A stretch of DNA of 64,000 nucleotides from Flavobacterium soyangense (GTDB lineage: Bacteria; Bacteroidota; Bacteroidia; Flavobacteriales; Flavobacteriaceae): assembly GCF_015277675.1 (NCBI RefSeq), contig NZ_JADHEC010000005.1, positions 61,584-125,583 on the forward strand. Reading direction: 5' to 3'. Both the position numbers and the translations under genes were made by a program. Below the pieces are notes generated by a model. The model was not told where the DNA came from. It did not search any database and saw only the letters and a program-made list of their open reading frames with translations. Of this stretch, positions 1 to 8,909 are shown in pieces. Every line of letters begins with the position of its first letter. The first letter of the stretch is position 1.

Positions 1-476
1 GAATAGCTAATCATTGTTTTTATTTTATTGTTTTTATCTACTGTGTACAATCGATGCATTGGCATGTCGATTTTCACACCTGTTTTATTATGCACCCCTT
101 TTATATCTTCCCAAGTTTGTACCCAGACCAACTCTTTTTGGTTGGCATCTTTATATTCTAAAGCATCTGGATATGAGCCTTGAGATCTTGAAATACTTAA
201 ATAATCAACATTATCTTTCCAGAACTTCACGCTTTTTACAAAGGATTCTTTATCCTCTCCTTTATCATTTTTATTTGTGCTTGTTCCATCATAAGATTTA
301 AAATCATCAGCTAAAAAACTGGATACTTTGTCAGCGTCACCACTCACAAATGCTTTGGTAAAGTTTTCTACAGTAACTATTGCAGGATGCTCTACATAAA
401 TAGTTCCATTTGTTTTCTTTTGTGCATAAGTGATGCAAACAGCCATCAACAATGCAATTGAAATAATTTTTCTCAT
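1..476 (-). CDS. Exported SnoaL/NTF2-like protein, 3' end cut by window
   Basis: Reading the minus strand from ATG at 476 gives an open frame of 158 codons that runs off the left edge, so the C-terminus is missing. It starts with a typical Sec signal peptide (MRKIISIALLMAVCITYAQ) and continues with a stretch resembling the SnoaL-like/NTF2 fold (about residues 32-60, AIVTVENFTKAFVSGDADKV, then a Trp-rich segment with KFWKDNVDYL and WVQTWEDIKG). That fold is a small cone-shaped domain used as an enzyme or ligand pocket, so function cannot be assigned further. The protein is probably periplasmic or cell-surface. The next upstream gene on this strand ends at 634 and there is no operon link. Family assignment is tentative; the exported nature is clear. 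Confidence 0.6.
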   Translation of the reverse strand, partial: MRKIISIALLMAVCITYAQKKTNGTIYVEHPAIVTVENFTKAFVSGDADKVSSFLADDFKSYDGTSTNKNDKGEDKESFVKSVKFWKDNVDYLSISRSQGSYPDALEYKDANQKELVWVQTWEDIKGVHNKTGVKIDMPMHRLYTVDKNNKIKTMISY

Positions 477-633
477 ATTTAGCTAAGGTTTTGGTTAATA
501 ACATGTTAAATGTAATGAAAATACTGATTACCAATACATTGTGTTAATAACTTTTTTATTTAGTCTAAATAAACTTTTTAATTGAAAGAAGTATAAATTT
601 AAAATTTTTAAAAGTCATGATAATTATAATGGT

Positions 634-1281
634 TTAATCAACAGGTAGATATTTTTTATACCAGTTAATGGCTAAATCGGCAACTTCCAACAATTTTCCC
701 GGTTCTTCAAATAAGTGAGAAGCCCCAGAAATTATTTTCATTTCTTTTATTGAATCCAATTGGTCAAAAGCCTGTTTATTCATTTTGATGACAGGAACAT
801 CTAGTTGACCCACAATTAACAATGTAGGTGCAGTAACTAAGTGTAATACACTTAAGGCCAAATCCGGCCGACCTCCACGAGAAACAACGGCTTTAATATT
901 TTTTCCAAAAAATGCTGCAGCCCGTAATGCCGATGCAGCTCCTGTACTGGCTCCAAAATAAGCTATTGGTAAACCTTTTGAAACTTTACTGTGTGTTAGC
1001 CATTCCGTAGCTTCAATCAGTCGGCTTACTAACAGATCAATGTTAAATCTGTTTTCATAATTCTGGTCTTCTTCTTCCGTTAGTAAATCAAACAATAAAG
1101 TGCCTATTCCGTGTTGCTGCATTAGTTCTGCAACTAATTTATTTCTGGGACTGAATCTACTGCTGCCACTTCCGTGAGCAAAAACAACGATTCCAATTGC
1201 TTTATCAGGAATCACTAAATCTCCTTTTAAATGTATCGATAATAAAGGAATATCTATTTCTTCAGCTTTCATAATTGACAT
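634..1281 (-). CDS. Alpha/beta hydrolase, dienelactone-hydrolase-like
   Basis: A 215-aa cytoplasmic alpha/beta hydrolase. The visible elements are an oxyanion-hole strand FAHGSGSSR, a nucleophile elbow GASTGAA with the catalytic Ser, an acid in GQLDVPV and a catalytic His in GASHLFEEPG, in the order expected for the fold. It follows the phosphoribosyltransferase gene by 9 bp on the same strand, so the two are probably co-transcribed. The same two domains are known as neighbours or fusions in other bacteria, where the hydrolase partner has no firmly established substrate. The start at 1281 is ATG, and a second in-frame ATG three codons later is an alternative. Substrate unknown. Confidence 0.8.
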   Translation of the reverse strand: MSIMKAEEIDIPLLSIHLKGDLVIPDKAIGIVVFAHGSGSSRFSPRNKLVAELMQQHGIGTLLFDLLTEEEDQNYENRFNIDLLVSRLIEATEWLTHSKVSKGLPIAYFGASTGAASALRAAAFFGKNIKAVVSRGGRPDLALSVLHLVTAPTLLIVGQLDVPVIKMNKQAFDQLDSIKEMKIISGASHLFEEPGKLLEVADLAINWYKKYLPVD

Positions 1282-1290
1282 ATTTATATA

Positions 1291-1944
1291 TTAATTTTGA
1301 TTTGCATTCGTAGTAATGGAATTCGATTCTCTCAATATCTGAACCACTTCCTCATCAGGAACCTGACTAAATTGTTCGTAAAATTGACCTACGGCGCTAA
1401 AATTCTTTGAGCTTATCAGGTAAACAAACTCATCTGCTTTTTGTTGGAATATCTTAACTCTGTCATAAGGGATAACGGGTACGGCAACTATAATCTTTTC
1501 AGGATTTTTTTTGCGCAACATTTCTATGCTCGCCAGCAGGGTGTTTCCCGTTGCAATTCCATCATCAACTATAATGACGTTTTTGCCTTTTATATCAAGA
1601 GGTTTTTGTTTACCTCTGTAGAGTTCATATTTCTCTTGCAACGATTCCCGAAGTCGGATAATTTCGTCATTGATGTAATGGTTTGGAATATTAAGATGTT
1701 CATCAACAATCATGGAGTCCAATGATACTGCGCCTACAGCAAATTCTTTGTTCAATGGGTGCGGTATTTTTTTTGAAAGCACAATATCCAGAGGAAGTTG
1801 TAATTTTTTGGCAATTACGTTTCCTATTGGAACTCCGCCTCTGGGAACAGCAAGAATCACTGTGTTGCTATTTTGATATTTCATTAATTTATCCGAAAGC
1901 AACATTCCCGCTTCGATTCTGTCTTTAAGGATTTCATCATACAT
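1291..1944 (-). CDS. Phosphoribosyltransferase-family protein
   Basis: A 217-aa type I phosphoribosyltransferase fold. The PRPP-binding loop is seen as VIIVDDGIATGNT (about residues 124-136), preceded by a pyrophosphate-loop segment AVPRGGVPIG near residue 33 and SKKIPHP near 57. These proteins transfer or bind ribose-5-phosphate groups; some members are regulators, and the base used by this subfamily is not known. It is the first gene of a two-gene unit with the hydrolase at 634-1281. No transmembrane or export signal is present. The start is ATG at 1944, with no strong Shine-Dalgarno, as is usual for Bacteroidota. Confidence 0.85.
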   Translation of the reverse strand: MYDEILKDRIEAGMLLSDKLMKYQNSNTVILAVPRGGVPIGNVIAKKLQLPLDIVLSKKIPHPLNKEFAVGAVSLDSMIVDEHLNIPNHYINDEIIRLRESLQEKYELYRGKQKPLDIKGKNVIIVDDGIATGNTLLASIEMLRKKNPEKIIVAVPVIPYDRVKIFQQKADEFVYLISSKNFSAVGQFYEQFSQVPDEEVVQILRESNSITTNANQN

Positions 1945-2281
1945 AATAAAACAGTATTAAAATAAACAATGATTTATATTATAAAGATACTGATTTTCAG
2001 TTAGTTTACAAAAAAAAATATTTTTTTTAATATAGTTTTTCTGCATATAATTAGGAATTTATTTTTTTTCCTGCTCTCTAAGAAGTTTTTAATGCTATTC
2101 TAGACTTTTAAATAAAAGCTTTTCTAAAATAAGTTATTTTTTAAAACTAGAAAAGGCATAGTTTTATATTCAGGATATAAGCATTTAAGGATAGAGAACA
2201 AATTATGGAATAAACCTTAAATAAAAAAAATCTTAATCTAATATATCAAGATAAATTCGGATATTCGTATTAAATAAAAGA
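1945..2281. other. Intergenic stretch between divergent genes
   Basis: AT-rich spacer of 337 bp between the phosphoribosyltransferase (minus) and the XRE-cupin gene (plus). It has long T and A runs and no open frame of note. Both promoters should lie here, but I could not pick a convincing TAnnTTTG box. Confidence 0.4.
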
Positions 2282-2858
2282 TTGATGAATGACTATTTAA
2301 TAGGTTTAGGGGAGAGAATTAAAGATATTAGAAAGAAAAATAAAAAGACTATTAGTAATGTGGCTAATGCTGCCGATGTAAGTAATGGTCTTATTTCAAG
2401 GATAGAAAATGGAAGAACAATTCCTTCATTACCAGTTTTGCTCAATATAATCAATGCATTGGAAATTAGAGTTTCAGATTTTTTTGAGGGTATGCCTAAA
2501 CCCTCGGAGCTTAATTATATTGTCTCTCGATTTGAAGAAAATGCTATTATTGAAAAGGAAGATGATGCAAAAGGCTTTGCATATAAATATATTTTTGGAA
2601 AACAACTCTCTTCTATAGGTTTTGAAGCGGTTTTACTTGAAATACAACCCAACTCTCAAAGAGGAAAAGTAGAGACAGATGCCTATGAATTTAAATATAT
2701 GCTTTCTGGCGAATGTATTTATAATATAGGAGGAAGTATTTCTAAAAGAAGGTGATTCCATTTTTTTTGACGGAAGAATACCGCATGTTCCTATTAATAG
2801 AGGGAAGGTATCGGCTAAGATGTTGGTGCTTTATTTTTTTTTTAATACTCAAAAATAA
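2282..2858 (+). pseudogene. XRE-cupin transcriptional regulator, frameshifted
   Basis: The frame from ATG 2285/2282 encodes an N-terminal HTH_3 domain (about residues 8-66, with ISNVANAADVSNGLISRIEN) and the start of a C-terminal cupin (ending KYMLSGECIYNIG). It then stops early at 2755. In the next frame, from 2733 to the TAA at 2856-2858, the cupin continues without a break: EVFLKEGDSIFFDGRIPH then VPINRGKVSAKMLVLYFF. Removing one G near 2729-2733 restores a protein of about 190 aa, the usual length of this family. Such regulators commonly control small-molecule catabolic genes, and the convergent phosphonatase/FAD oxidoreductase cluster just downstream is the likely former target. It is either a true pseudogene or a sequencing error at a GGAGG run. 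Confidence 0.85.
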
Positions 2859-2932
2859 CACTTTTTTAAAACAAAACTCCCCTTTTTAGTATATCAAAAA
2901 GGAGAGTTTCCAGAAAACTAACCAATCAACTA

Positions 2933-3616
2933 TTATATGAGAATTGCTCTCAATTCATTTAAACTTTCCAAAATATAAGTAGGATTTGCTTTTTGTATTT
3001 GAGTTCTGTTTTGGGCACCCGTTAGTACTCCGGCGGTAATGCCACAATTTGCATTTTTTCCCTCTTCAATATCTATAGCGGAGTCCCCAACTTTTAAAAC
3101 TTTTTTTGAATCAGTCACACCTGTTTTTTTCATTGCCAAAAGAATCATATCGCCTTCTGGCCGACCATTTTCTACATCATCCGCTGTTACTAATCCGTCT
3201 ATGGTTTCGCCTACAATCCAACCCAATTTTTGCAATAAAAGGTGGGCGGTTTTGCTGTCATAACCAGTATTTAGCACTACTTTAATATTATTGTTTCTCA
3301 ACGCTTTAAAAAGTTCTTCTGTGCCTTCAAATGTTTTAATTTCTAAAGTATCATAAACATTTTTTAAGATTATTTTAAATTCCAAAAATGCTTTATTAGC
3401 AACTAAAGTTACATTAGTTATTGATGTACATTCTTTTAAAATATCTGTAATTGCCTGATGCTTTTCTTTTCCTGCTCCATGCATTAGGACATCTTCTAAA
3501 CTTACATTAAACCCTTCGTCATTAATTACTTTCTGGACAGTTTTGTAGACCACATTATCCTCGTCTACTGTTGTTCCAGCCATATCAAAAACTACTAGTT
3601 CTATTCTTTGTTTCAT
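2933..3616 (-). CDS. Phosphonatase-like HAD hydrolase
   Basis: A 227-aa haloacid dehalogenase-superfamily enzyme. Motif I is VVFDMAGTTVDE with nucleophile Asp11, and motif IV is KVGDSAIDIEEGKNA. A cap segment MHGAGKEKHQAI (Lys50/Lys52) sits where phosphonoacetaldehyde hydrolase carries its Schiff-base lysine, and GRPEGDMI is typical of the phosphonatase-like family that accompanies phosphonate genes. It probably cleaves a C-P or phosphoester bond of a small organophosphonate. The FAD oxidoreductase gene lies 2 bp upstream, so the genes are probably co-transcribed. Whether it is a true phosphonatase or a phosphatase cannot be decided from sequence alone. Confidence 0.8.
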   Translation of the reverse strand: MKQRIELVVFDMAGTTVDEDNVVYKTVQKVINDEGFNVSLEDVLMHGAGKEKHQAITDILKECTSITNVTLVANKAFLEFKIILKNVYDTLEIKTFEGTEELFKALRNNNIKVVLNTGYDSKTAHLLLQKLGWIVGETIDGLVTADDVENGRPEGDMILLAMKKTGVTDSKKVLKVGDSAIDIEEGKNANCGITAGVLTGAQNRTQIQKANPTYILESLNELRAILI

Positions 3617-3618
3617 TA

Positions 3619-4776
3619 TTAAGTATTAAATATTTTAGTTATATTTTCTTTAGAAAATCCGGCACTTCCCGTCATTCCTTTTCCGCCAATTCCTGTTATA
3701 ATATGGATATTTTCATCTATTGTATGCTCAAAAATATCTTTGGTTTTACATTGCGAATACATGCCATACCATCTGTTTTGAATTTCATAATTAGGCAAAT
3801 CAATAATTTTTTTGGCTTCTTGAATCATAAAATGATCAATATCCATGTCTAAATCGAAACCCAAATCATCTATATTTTTTGCATCTGCATAATGATGGGA
3901 ATCGCCTAAAATTATGGAGCCATCTGCGGCTTGTTTGAACAATATATGCACACCCCATTTTTTTTCTGAAGCATCTGGATTTTCTTTTGCTTTGATTGCT
4001 TTAAAGGAAGGACATTCATAAAATGCCTCATATCTTCGGATAGATAATCCCGTAAGTATTGAGCCATCAAGTTTATAATTTTGCTGTGGTTTCGTCTGCA
4101 TCATTTGCAACTTAGAAACCTCTAAATCACTTTCTCTAAAAAGTATTGGAAACAAATTTTTAAACTCGTTCCCATTGCAAATAATTACTTTACTGGCTAA
4201 AAATTCTTCATTGGCAGCACTCAAAAGGCAAACTCCTTTTATTGTAGTTTCACAATTAATAATACTTGTATTTGTGATTAGTTTTAGCCCCATTTTATGA
4301 ATCATAAACTCTTGCAACCTGTAAATCATTGTTCGGGGTTCTACGGTAACTTCTTCAGGAAAAAACAATCCTGCTTTTACATAATCGGAACGCAAACCTG
4401 GATATTTATCTAAACATTCTTGTTTAGTCAACATTTGTGATGGATAATTATTCGATTGGTTAATTTGAGATAACTCTTCTATTAGCTGTATTTCTTCTTC
4501 ATTCGAAGCTAAATAAACCGATCCGTTTTGACGTATTGAAATGTCAAATTGACTTTGAATTTCTTTATAAATCGCTAAACTTTCTCTTCCATAAGTTTGC
4601 CATTTTGAGTCCATTCCTGAAGGAACTACTTGTCCAAAATTTTGAATAGTCGCTCCTTTTGACATTTTATCTTTTTCTATAATTGCTACCCGAAGTCCTT
4701 TTTTCAAGGCATGATAAGCATGAAAAGTACCTAAAACTCCACTACCAACAATTATGAGATCATACAATGGTTTCAT
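3619..4776 (-). CDS. FAD-dependent oxidoreductase of phosphonate-cluster type
   Basis: A 385-aa DAO-type flavoenzyme. The N-terminal dinucleotide-binding motif is DLIIVGSGVLGTFHAYHAL with the acidic end of beta-2 at AIIEKDK, and the C-terminal FAD contact is HIITGIGGKGMTGSAG. The family resembles the FAD oxidoreductases found beside phosphonatase-like hydrolases in aminoethylphosphonate-type clusters, where they are thought to oxidise N-substituted aminophosphonates. It overlaps the upstream DUF5690-like gene by 17 bp and is followed 2 bp later by the HAD hydrolase, a tight operon. The pairing of an amine oxidase with a C-P hydrolase supports a two-step breakdown route; the exact substrate is inferred. 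Confidence 0.8.
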   Translation of the reverse strand: MKPLYDLIIVGSGVLGTFHAYHALKKGLRVAIIEKDKMSKGATIQNFGQVVPSGMDSKWQTYGRESLAIYKEIQSQFDISIRQNGSVYLASNEEEIQLIEELSQINQSNNYPSQMLTKQECLDKYPGLRSDYVKAGLFFPEEVTVEPRTMIYRLQEFMIHKMGLKLITNTSIINCETTIKGVCLLSAANEEFLASKVIICNGNEFKNLFPILFRESDLEVSKLQMMQTKPQQNYKLDGSILTGLSIRRYEAFYECPSFKAIKAKENPDASEKKWGVHILFKQAADGSIILGDSHHYADAKNIDDLGFDLDMDIDHFMIQEAKKIIDLPNYEIQNRWYGMYSQCKTKDIFEHTIDENIHIITGIGGKGMTGSAGFSKENITKIFNT

Positions 4777-6064
4777 TTAATATTATTTTAAAATTTATAC
4801 TTTCTGTTTTATCTTTTTTATGTTTTCTATCTAAATAAAGAATTGAACTGATGGTTACAACCAAACCAATACCAGCAACTATATAGGCGCTATACATAAA
4901 AAAATTTATCCATGATAAACTGGATTGCACAAAATTTTTATACAATAAAACAGCAACACTTCCTAAATAACCAAAGGCATCGGCAAGATAAATCAGGAAA
5001 CCGGCATTGCCTTTTATTTTGAAAGCTCCTATAAAACGATCAAAAAGAAGGCAATTAAAAGGCACATAACAAATGTATAATCCGAAGCCCGAAACAACCA
5101 TCCAGGTAAATGGGTTTAAATTTCCGGTTTGAAATAAATAGGTTGAAAATCCTAATGCAAGGCATCCTGTCAAAAGCAAAAATTGGTAAAAAAATAAGGC
5201 TTTCATATTATCTCGAAAATAAAATGCAAAACCTAATACCAATAATACAATAATAGCCACCAATGTTTCGGAACTGGAATATACGGATACATCCCCTTTA
5301 TACCCCATCGTATCCCATAATTCACGTGAAAAATTATCCCTGAAATCTCTAAAAGCAGTCAGAAACGTGTAAAACAAAACCCATATTGTTATTGGAAATA
5401 AAAATTTCAACAACATATTTTTTCTGTCTTTTCCAGTCATCGGAATACGTTCGGAGCGCAGTTCAATATCCTCTTGGGTTGGTTTTGGGATTTTTTCTAA
5501 TAACCAAGTAAAAAACAATAAAGGCAAAACAAATAATGCCCCTGTAATAGCCGGCATCCAGAACTCCGTAAAACCCCAAGTATCCATTACAAAAAAGCCA
5601 ACGGATTTTACAACGCCACTAGAAACTATAAAACTGGTGCTCAATGATACCCCTAATATTTCGGTAAATTTTCGGCCTTCGAGATACGAAAAAACAATTC
5701 CCCAAATCATTCCTAAAGGAACCCCGTTCATAAACATAAAAGCAATATTAAATGGTTTAGGAATCAAAGCAAATAATACCAAAGCCAGTTCTGCAATAAG
5801 AATTAATCCTAGTAAATAATAAGCTCGTTGGCTTGCTTTTAATTCTGAAACCACTTTAATGCCTATGAATTTAGATAGTGCATAACCCAATACTTGTGCT
5901 ATGATTAAAATAATTTTGTAATCAATATGAAATACTTCCATCCCCTCAAATGTGGCTACGCTAAAGGGTTTTCTAAAAGCATACATACAAAAATAAGCCC
6001 CAAACGAAGCCAGTGAAGCGTTTATTACAAAAGGGATATTCGATTTTTTTGCTAGCTTTTGCAT
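4760..6064 (-). CDS. DUF5690-like multi-pass membrane protein (MFS-like)
   Basis: A 434-aa inner-membrane protein with about 12 hydrophobic segments spread over the whole length, resembling the Bacteroidota family DUF5690 and, more distantly, sugar-phosphate/organophosphate transporters of the major facilitator superfamily. The segment AYFCMYAFRKPFSVATF near residue 25 resembles the N-terminal signature of organophosphate:phosphate antiporters. It lies between the periplasmic phosphatase-like gene (1-bp overlap at 6064) and the FAD oxidoreductase (17-bp overlap), so it is the likely importer of the compound processed by this operon. The transport role is inferred from context and fold. Confidence 0.7.
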   Translation of the reverse strand: MQKLAKKSNIPFVINASLASFGAYFCMYAFRKPFSVATFEGMEVFHIDYKIILIIAQVLGYALSKFIGIKVVSELKASQRAYYLLGLILIAELALVLFALIPKPFNIAFMFMNGVPLGMIWGIVFSYLEGRKFTEILGVSLSTSFIVSSGVVKSVGFFVMDTWGFTEFWMPAITGALFVLPLLFFTWLLEKIPKPTQEDIELRSERIPMTGKDRKNMLLKFLFPITIWVLFYTFLTAFRDFRDNFSRELWDTMGYKGDVSVYSSSETLVAIIVLLVLGFAFYFRDNMKALFFYQFLLLTGCLALGFSTYLFQTGNLNPFTWMVVSGFGLYICYVPFNCLLFDRFIGAFKIKGNAGFLIYLADAFGYLGSVAVLLYKNFVQSSLSWINFFMYSAYIVAGIGLVVTISSILYLDRKHKKDKTESINFKIILNETIV

Positions 6065-7158
6065 TAGTTTTTAGATACTTTCATTGCATTTCCCTTCATC
6101 TCATCATCAATCCATTTGCTGTCTAACATCTGTAAAACGGTTGGTGCTATTTGGTTGGTGTACCATTGCTCCTCTTTCCCTTCTCCTGTTGTTTGTACAT
6201 TAGGCCCTAAAATAGCCATCCAAGTTTGGTCTGCTCCTTTAACATTACTTCCATGATCTGTCCATTTAGACTCTTTTTCAGTTCCTGTGCCTCTTCCGTG
6301 ATCGGTTGTAATAACAAAATAGGTATTGTCTTTATAAAATGGATCATTTTGGACATAGTTCCATAAATCTTCAATTAAGGCATCGGTGTTGTGTATTGAT
6401 TTTGTATATAAATCAAAAAAACCTGCATGCGCAAAATCGTCTGTTTCACCGTAAGAAATGAAAACCAATTTTGGATGCTTCTTTTTGACATATTCTTTAG
6501 CAAAATGATGCGTGAAGACATCTAAACGAACACCTTCCCAAATAATGGGAGCTTGACGCTGTATTTCGTTTAAAAATTTTTCTTTTTCATTTAAACTACC
6601 CGCAGCATCCATATAACCTGCATTTATCGGAATTCCACTACGCTTATCATTGATGATGTACGGAAAAACATCCCAGCTCGTAAAAGCAGCCACTTTACCT
6701 TTGTACGCTTCAGCATTGTTTACTTTTTCCAAAAGGGTTTGATTTTTATTGTAGATTTTATCGTTGCTATTGACGTTCGCATCGTCGGCATTTCCGGTTA
6801 GAATCTCGTTGTATCCCGGATAAGAAAATGCCATTTTGTTGGTTAGGTTTACCTTACTGTCCTTGTTTCTATTTCCGTGTAATTGTCCTTTTTTTGCAAT
6901 CGTATTCCAAAAGAAAGGCATTAGCAAAGTTCTATTTTCTTCGGTTGAGTTTCCCACAAACTTTTTGGTTAACCCTTCTTTATCTTGTGTGTAGGGACTA
7001 TTTAACAACACAGGGTCTATGCCTGTAAATACATCTTGCCAGCGTACGCCATCTAAAGTGATTAAAAATACGTTAGGTTGCTTTACTGTTTTTTGTTGTG
7101 CTTGTGTTCCTAAAAAAAATAGTGTCAATAGGCTTGTGAATACAATTGATTTATTCAT
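6064..7158 (-). CDS. Exported alkaline-phosphatase-superfamily hydrolase
   Basis: A 364-aa protein with a signal peptide (MNKSIVFTSLLTLFFLGTQA) and the metal site of the alkaline phosphatase / phosphodiesterase superfamily. The metal-binding elements are TLDGVRW (Asp36), GETDDFAHAG, VITTDHGRG and WTDHGSN. The segment MAFSYPGYNEILTG carries the likely nucleophile. It should act in the periplasm on phosphoester or phosphonate compounds and deliver products to the membrane protein encoded next. Its ATG overlaps the TGA of the truncated frame just upstream (ATGA), the mark of an old translationally coupled operon. The precise substrate cannot be read from the sequence. Confidence 0.8.
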   Translation of the reverse strand: MNKSIVFTSLLTLFFLGTQAQQKTVKQPNVFLITLDGVRWQDVFTGIDPVLLNSPYTQDKEGLTKKFVGNSTEENRTLLMPFFWNTIAKKGQLHGNRNKDSKVNLTNKMAFSYPGYNEILTGNADDANVNSNDKIYNKNQTLLEKVNNAEAYKGKVAAFTSWDVFPYIINDKRSGIPINAGYMDAAGSLNEKEKFLNEIQRQAPIIWEGVRLDVFTHHFAKEYVKKKHPKLVFISYGETDDFAHAGFFDLYTKSIHNTDALIEDLWNYVQNDPFYKDNTYFVITTDHGRGTGTEKESKWTDHGSNVKGADQTWMAILGPNVQTTGEGKEEQWYTNQIAPTVLQMLDSKWIDDEMKGNAMKVSKN

Positions 7159-7330
7159 TTTATTTTTATTTTTTGATTTTGTACTGTGGTTAAACTTTCT
7201 TCCAAAATTCCTAAGGCTTCTTTGAGTTCGTCTCTACTAATGGCAGCTTGATTAATGCCATCAGGACTCAATCCATCAAAACCAATAATAACTACATGTT
7301 TTACTTTGGCCGATTCATAAATATTCTGAG
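7155..7330 (-). pseudogene. Fused remnant of a phosphodiesterase 5' end and an unknown 3' end
   Basis: On the minus strand the frame ending in TGA at 7155-7157 reads CFSQNIYESAKVKHVVIIGF then DGLSPDGINQAAISRDELKE then ALGILEESLTTVQNQKIK. The first part matches the start of an alkaline-phosphatase-superfamily domain (VVIIGFDGLSPDGI with the metal-binding Asp). The second part looks like the C-terminal helix of an unrelated enzyme; an aminotransferase end is possible. No start codon or signal peptide survives upstream, because the frame runs straight into a terminator hairpin. The best explanation is an internal deletion that joined two operon genes. The ATGA overlap with the next gene argues that the 3' part was once a real operon member. 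Confidence 0.55.
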
Positions 7331-7368
7331 AAAAACATGGCCAAAGGGAAAAATCCCTATGGCCAAGT
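7331..7368 (-). terminator. Rho-independent terminator after susD
   Basis: A 12-nt stem (TGGCCAAAGGGA at 7338-7349, TCCCTATGGCCA at 7354-7365, one mismatch) has an AAAA loop. On the minus strand it is followed by a T run. It closes the susC-susD transcript. Confidence 0.75.
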
Positions 7369-7392
7369 AATATTTTATTTTATGTATCTTGA

Positions 7393-8898
7393 TTATTTTA
7401 GCAACCACATTTTTGCATTGATATCGTCAGATCCACCATATTGGCTTGTTAATGCTGCATTAACATTAGCTTTATTGGTTTCGAATTCACTTTGTGGATA
7501 TTTCCAACGCATAGGTATTTTACCTCCATTGTTATTAGCCGGACCAACATTAAAAGCAGGAATCCCTGTTCTTCTGTAATTGAAATAGGATTCTCTCTCA
7601 GAGTTTTGGAAAAAGGCTACATATTTTTGATTGAGAATTTGTGCTAAACCTAAAGCGTTATTCCCTTTATAAACCATATTTGAACTTGCTAAAAAAGTGT
7701 TGATGTCGCTAGTGGAAACAGAATAAAATTCCATAGAAGCTCTAATCCCTTGATTGTAATTAGCGGCGGCATCACCGGTAATCCAGCCTCTATTAATTGC
7801 TTCTGCAATCCCAAACTCTTGCTCAGGATAGCCAATTAAAATATAATTTTCTCCGCTGAAAGTGCTATAATATCTTTTTTCGTTAGGATATGAAAACTTC
7901 CCTTGGTCAGAAGCTACTTGCATAGCCCCTTGATCATCACCAGTATTCGCAGCGATATAAGCATTCAAATTCAATGGATCGGCTGCATTAAAGTAAAATT
8001 GGGCTGGATCAGCAATTTTATAGATTCTTGGATCATTATTTTGTTTTAAGATATCTAAATAAGTTCCCGCTAGTATATTTCTGTTTCTGTTGAAACCATA
8101 GTTACTTGGGTTTAAAACGTATTGATTTCCGTTCTCATCAGCAAAATGACGCAACATATTATCACTGGTTCCAGTCATTAATGGGTATTTTGTAGGGTTT
8201 GATACGATCAGATTGAATTGATTGACTACATCTATTTCAGTTGTTTTTTTGCTTAATCCAATTAAAACTCTTAAACGAAATGCATTAATTGTTTTTTGCC
8301 ATTTACTTAAATCTCCTTTGTATAAAAAGTCTCCTTCTACATTTCCTGTTCCAACTTCTTTCTGTGCCAATGTTATTTGTGTATTTGAAGCTTCAAGAAG
8401 TGATAATATTTCAACGTAAACTGCCTTTTGGCTGTCATATTTTGGTTGAGTGATTTTTTCAGGAGTATTTGCTTTTAAAGCTTCCGACATTGGAATATCA
8501 CCCATTCTTTTAGTCATATAGTCTAAAAAGTAAGCTTTGAAAAACTTTGACAAAGCGCCATATTTATTTTTGGTGTCTAAATTGGCAGCTTCTTTTTCCA
8601 TTGCAATAACATTAGACATAGTGGTGTAACGGAAAGGGGCTGATCCCCAATTATAATCTTGGTCTCCATAATAATCAAAAGATATAGCCCAAAATTGGTT
8701 ATCTCTTTGTGCTTCTGACCATGGGCCTTCATCACCTACATTATTCATGACTGTTAACACCTCAGTTAATAGTATTGAGGGTGGGACGCTTGTGGCTCTG
8801 TTAGGGTCATTGGCTAAATTATCAAAATTAGTACAGGAACTAACTAAGAAAATTAGTGCAAGGATGAGTACGTTTTTATAATTATTTATTGTTTTCAT
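7393..8898 (-). CDS. SusD/RagB-family outer-membrane lipoprotein
   Basis: A 501-aa surface lipoprotein with a lipobox ending at Cys22 (LIFLVSSC) and the sequence pattern of the SusD-like family (FDNLANDPNRAT near the mature N-terminus, FKAYFLDYMTKRMGDIPMSEAL, a C-terminal block ESYFNYRRTGIPAF with IPMRWKYPQSEF). SusD proteins form the lid of a SusC transporter and bind the nutrient at the cell surface. The susC gene lies 11 bp upstream. The neighbouring phosphatase and phosphonatase-like genes suggest an organophosphorus or phosphorylated ligand rather than a plain glycan, but no glycoside hydrolase or other direct ligand evidence is present. Confidence 0.92.
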   Translation of the reverse strand: MKTINNYKNVLILALIFLVSSCTNFDNLANDPNRATSVPPSILLTEVLTVMNNVGDEGPWSEAQRDNQFWAISFDYYGDQDYNWGSAPFRYTTMSNVIAMEKEAANLDTKNKYGALSKFFKAYFLDYMTKRMGDIPMSEALKANTPEKITQPKYDSQKAVYVEILSLLEASNTQITLAQKEVGTGNVEGDFLYKGDLSKWQKTINAFRLRVLIGLSKKTTEIDVVNQFNLIVSNPTKYPLMTGTSDNMLRHFADENGNQYVLNPSNYGFNRNRNILAGTYLDILKQNNDPRIYKIADPAQFYFNAADPLNLNAYIAANTGDDQGAMQVASDQGKFSYPNEKRYYSTFSGENYILIGYPEQEFGIAEAINRGWITGDAAANYNQGIRASMEFYSVSTSDINTFLASSNMVYKGNNALGLAQILNQKYVAFFQNSERESYFNYRRTGIPAFNVGPANNNGGKIPMRWKYPQSEFETNKANVNAALTSQYGGSDDINAKMWLLK

Positions 8899-8909
8899 TT
8901 TTGTTATTT

